From positions 930,001 to 994,000 of the forward strand of contig NZ_FRCM01000001.1 in NCBI RefSeq assembly GCF_900142915.1: a stretch of DNA of 64,000 bases, read 5' to 3'. The stretch is from Mucilaginibacter sp. OK098 (lineage in GTDB: Bacteria > Bacteroidota > Bacteroidia > Sphingobacteriales > Sphingobacteriaceae). A program made the translations under genes and the position numbers. This document shows, piece by piece, positions 62,870-64,000 of this stretch (positions within the stretch are counted from its first letter, which is position 1; each line of letters starts with the position of its first letter). The notes under the pieces were generated by a model. It ran no database searches. It saw only the letters and a program-made list of their open reading frames with translations, and was not told where the DNA came from.

Positions 62870-63697
62870 ATGTTGCAGATAAGCGAACTATATATCTACC
62901 CCATAAAATCACTTGCGGGAATTGCCGTTAAAAAAGCACAGATAACCGAAAAAGGTTTTGAATACGACAGGCGATATTTGCTTGTTGATACAAACAATTG
63001 TTTTTTAACGCAGCGTGAATATCCTCAAATGTCACAGCTTCAGCCTTCCATTGAAAATAATGAACTGCGTGTTACTCACAAGGCCAGCAATAAGTTTATA
63101 ACATTACCATTAACCCCTCTGCCATCAACTAATCGCGCTGTGGTGGTTATTTGGGATGATACCTGCATAGCTGAATTTGTAAGCGATGAAGCTGATAGCT
63201 GGTTTACTGAAGTGCTGGGGATAAATTGCAGGCTGGTTTATATGCCCGATGATACAAAACGTGTGGTTGATCAGCGTTATGCTCCTGAAAATTCCGTTAC
63301 TTCCTTTTCTGACGCTTATCCGTTTTTAATTATCGGGCAGGCATCGCTTGATGACCTGAATAACCGGCTTATGGATGAGTTACCAATGAACAGGTTCAGG
63401 CCTAACATCGTATTTACAGGTGGTGAGCCTTTTGAAGAAGATCAGTATGGACATTTTACAATTGGCGACATTGATTTTTATGGGGTAAAGCTTTGTGCCC
63501 GCTGCGTAGTTACCACTATTGACCAGGAAACAGCAAAAAAAGGAAAAGAGCCATTAAAAACTCTGGCATCCTACCGTTTTAAAAACAATAAGATCTTGTT
63601 TGGCCAAAACCTGGTTCATGAAGGATCCGGGGAAATTGCAATAGGCGATGAGATTATGGTTTTACAGGAAAACGTGGAAGACAGGTTTATTGTTTAA
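62870..63697 (+). CDS. MOSC domain protein (YcbX/mARC-like)
   Basis: A 275-residue protein with an N-terminal MOSC-N beta barrel (LQISELYIYPIKSLAGIAV, typical 'Y-P-I-K-S' opening) and a MOSC domain with the conserved Cys in VKLCARCVVTTIDQET. PMNRFRPNIVFTGGEPFEED is another family landmark. mARC and YcbX bind the molybdenum cofactor and reduce N-hydroxylated compounds; the Cys is the expected Mo ligand. No ferredoxin domain is fused at the C-terminus, unlike E. coli YcbX. The VOC gene follows with no gap. Confidence 0.92.
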   Translation: MLQISELYIYPIKSLAGIAVKKAQITEKGFEYDRRYLLVDTNNCFLTQREYPQMSQLQPSIENNELRVTHKASNKFITLPLTPLPSTNRAVVVIWDDTCIAEFVSDEADSWFTEVLGINCRLVYMPDDTKRVVDQRYAPENSVTSFSDAYPFLIIGQASLDDLNNRLMDELPMNRFRPNIVFTGGEPFEEDQYGHFTIGDIDFYGVKLCARCVVTTIDQETAKKGKEPLKTLASYRFKNNKILFGQNLVHEGSGEIAIGDEIMVLQENVEDRFIV

Positions 63698-64000
63698 ATG
63701 AAACAATATATTGCCCATATTACCTTACTGGTTAATGATTATGACGATGCCATTCAATTTTATACAGAAAAATTGGCATTTGATTTGATTGAAGATACGC
63801 CATTAAGTGAAACCAAAAGATGGGTACTGGTTGCACCCAAAGGTTCGAAAGAATGTTGCCTGTTGTTAGCAAAAGCTGATGGTGAAGAACAAAAAAAACA
63901 TGTTGGCAATCAAACCGGCGGTCGCGTTTCGTTGTTTTTGTATACAGATGATTTTTGGCGCGACCATGCCAATATGTTAGCCAAAAACATCAAATTTGTT
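63698..64000 (+). CDS. VOC (glyoxalase/bleomycin resistance) family protein, 5' part
   Basis: ATG at 63698 directly follows the MOSC stop, and the frame is open to the window end (101 codons). YIAHITLLVNDYDDAIQFYT is the classic beta-alpha start of a VOC domain with a metal-ligand His7. RWVLVAPKGSKECCLLLAKA and GGRVSLFLYTDDFWRDH follow, in the pattern of glyoxalase-like dioxygenase-fold proteins. The C-terminus, including the last metal ligand, lies outside the window. It is probably cotranscribed with the MOSC gene. Confidence 0.9.
   Translation, partial: MKQYIAHITLLVNDYDDAIQFYTEKLAFDLIEDTPLSETKRWVLVAPKGSKECCLLLAKADGEEQKKHVGNQTGGRVSLFLYTDDFWRDHANMLAKNIKFV

Overview
The window is a piece of a Bacteroidota chromosome, most likely family Sphingobacteriaceae (Mucilaginibacter/Pedobacter-like). 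Support comes from the moderate-to-low G+C, start codons mostly without Shine-Dalgarno sequences, several promoters with the Bacteroidota -7 element TAnnTTTG, and family content typical of the phylum: DUF4251, WbqC, secreted TonB C-terminal domain proteins, Porin_O_P, an alpha-2-macroglobulin next to PbpC, and a stand-alone tandem oligopeptide ABC ATPase. The genus is inference. No rRNA, intact tRNA, IS element, prophage or CRISPR array was seen. Most genes are core housekeeping genes.

Layout. 1-5.1 kb (+): the end of a sigma-54 activator with its overlapping histidine kinase, an FMN reductase, the Hsp90 chaperone HtpG behind a sigma-54-like promoter, and a DUF4251 protein. 5.2-10.3 kb (-): ribD, an EamA permease, a YigZ protein, mgtE and bioB. 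10.3-18.3 kb: prmC, xerD, aroQ, an MscS channel, a glycosyltransferase, an LpxL-type acyltransferase, WbqC and a small membrane protein. 18.4-24.2 kb (+): a TolC-RND-adaptor efflux operon. 24.3-29.2 kb (+): a phosphate-type uptake operon (porin, PstS-like protein, PstC, PstA, PstB), preceded by a 29-codon open frame that ends in three Cys codons. 29.7-36.3 kb (+): proBA, mnmA, topA and a conserved hypothetical. 36.4-45.9 kb: alpha-2-macroglobulin and PbpC, separated by an orphan gene, a decayed tRNA-like sequence and a reversed glycosyltransferase. 46-54.7 kb (+): an exonuclease, a tandem ABC ATPase, a broken four-helix-bundle (S23) gene, rnr, a polyprenyl synthase, and an M1 peptidase between two secreted TonB_C proteins. 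54.8-58.3 kb (-): rpmA, rplU, a TPR gene broken by TGA, a hypothetical and a dicarboxylate symporter. 58.5-64 kb: a serine hydrolase pair opposite a membrane-anchored ToxR-like regulator, YbjQ, a small open frame, a sugar isomerase-like protein, a MOSC protein and a partial VOC protein.

The feature ordinary annotation does not explain is a set of short-word repeat tracts in the gaps between genes. At least five word families occur (GTTGTAA, GTTGATT, GTTCATT, CGGAAT/CCGAAAT, AACTGCCAACTG). They are often arranged as inverted pairs, including perfect arms of 13, 17, 21 and 25 bp. They also extend into coding sequence: three different families lie inside prmC and one forms the C-terminus of a glycosyltransferase. 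One pair encloses the S23 four-helix-bundle gene, and another encloses the orphan gene plus tRNA remnant. Other points of interest are the Cys-run leader frame before the pst operon, a group of promoters placed so close to the start codon that the transcripts should be leaderless, and two genes with in-frame stop codons.
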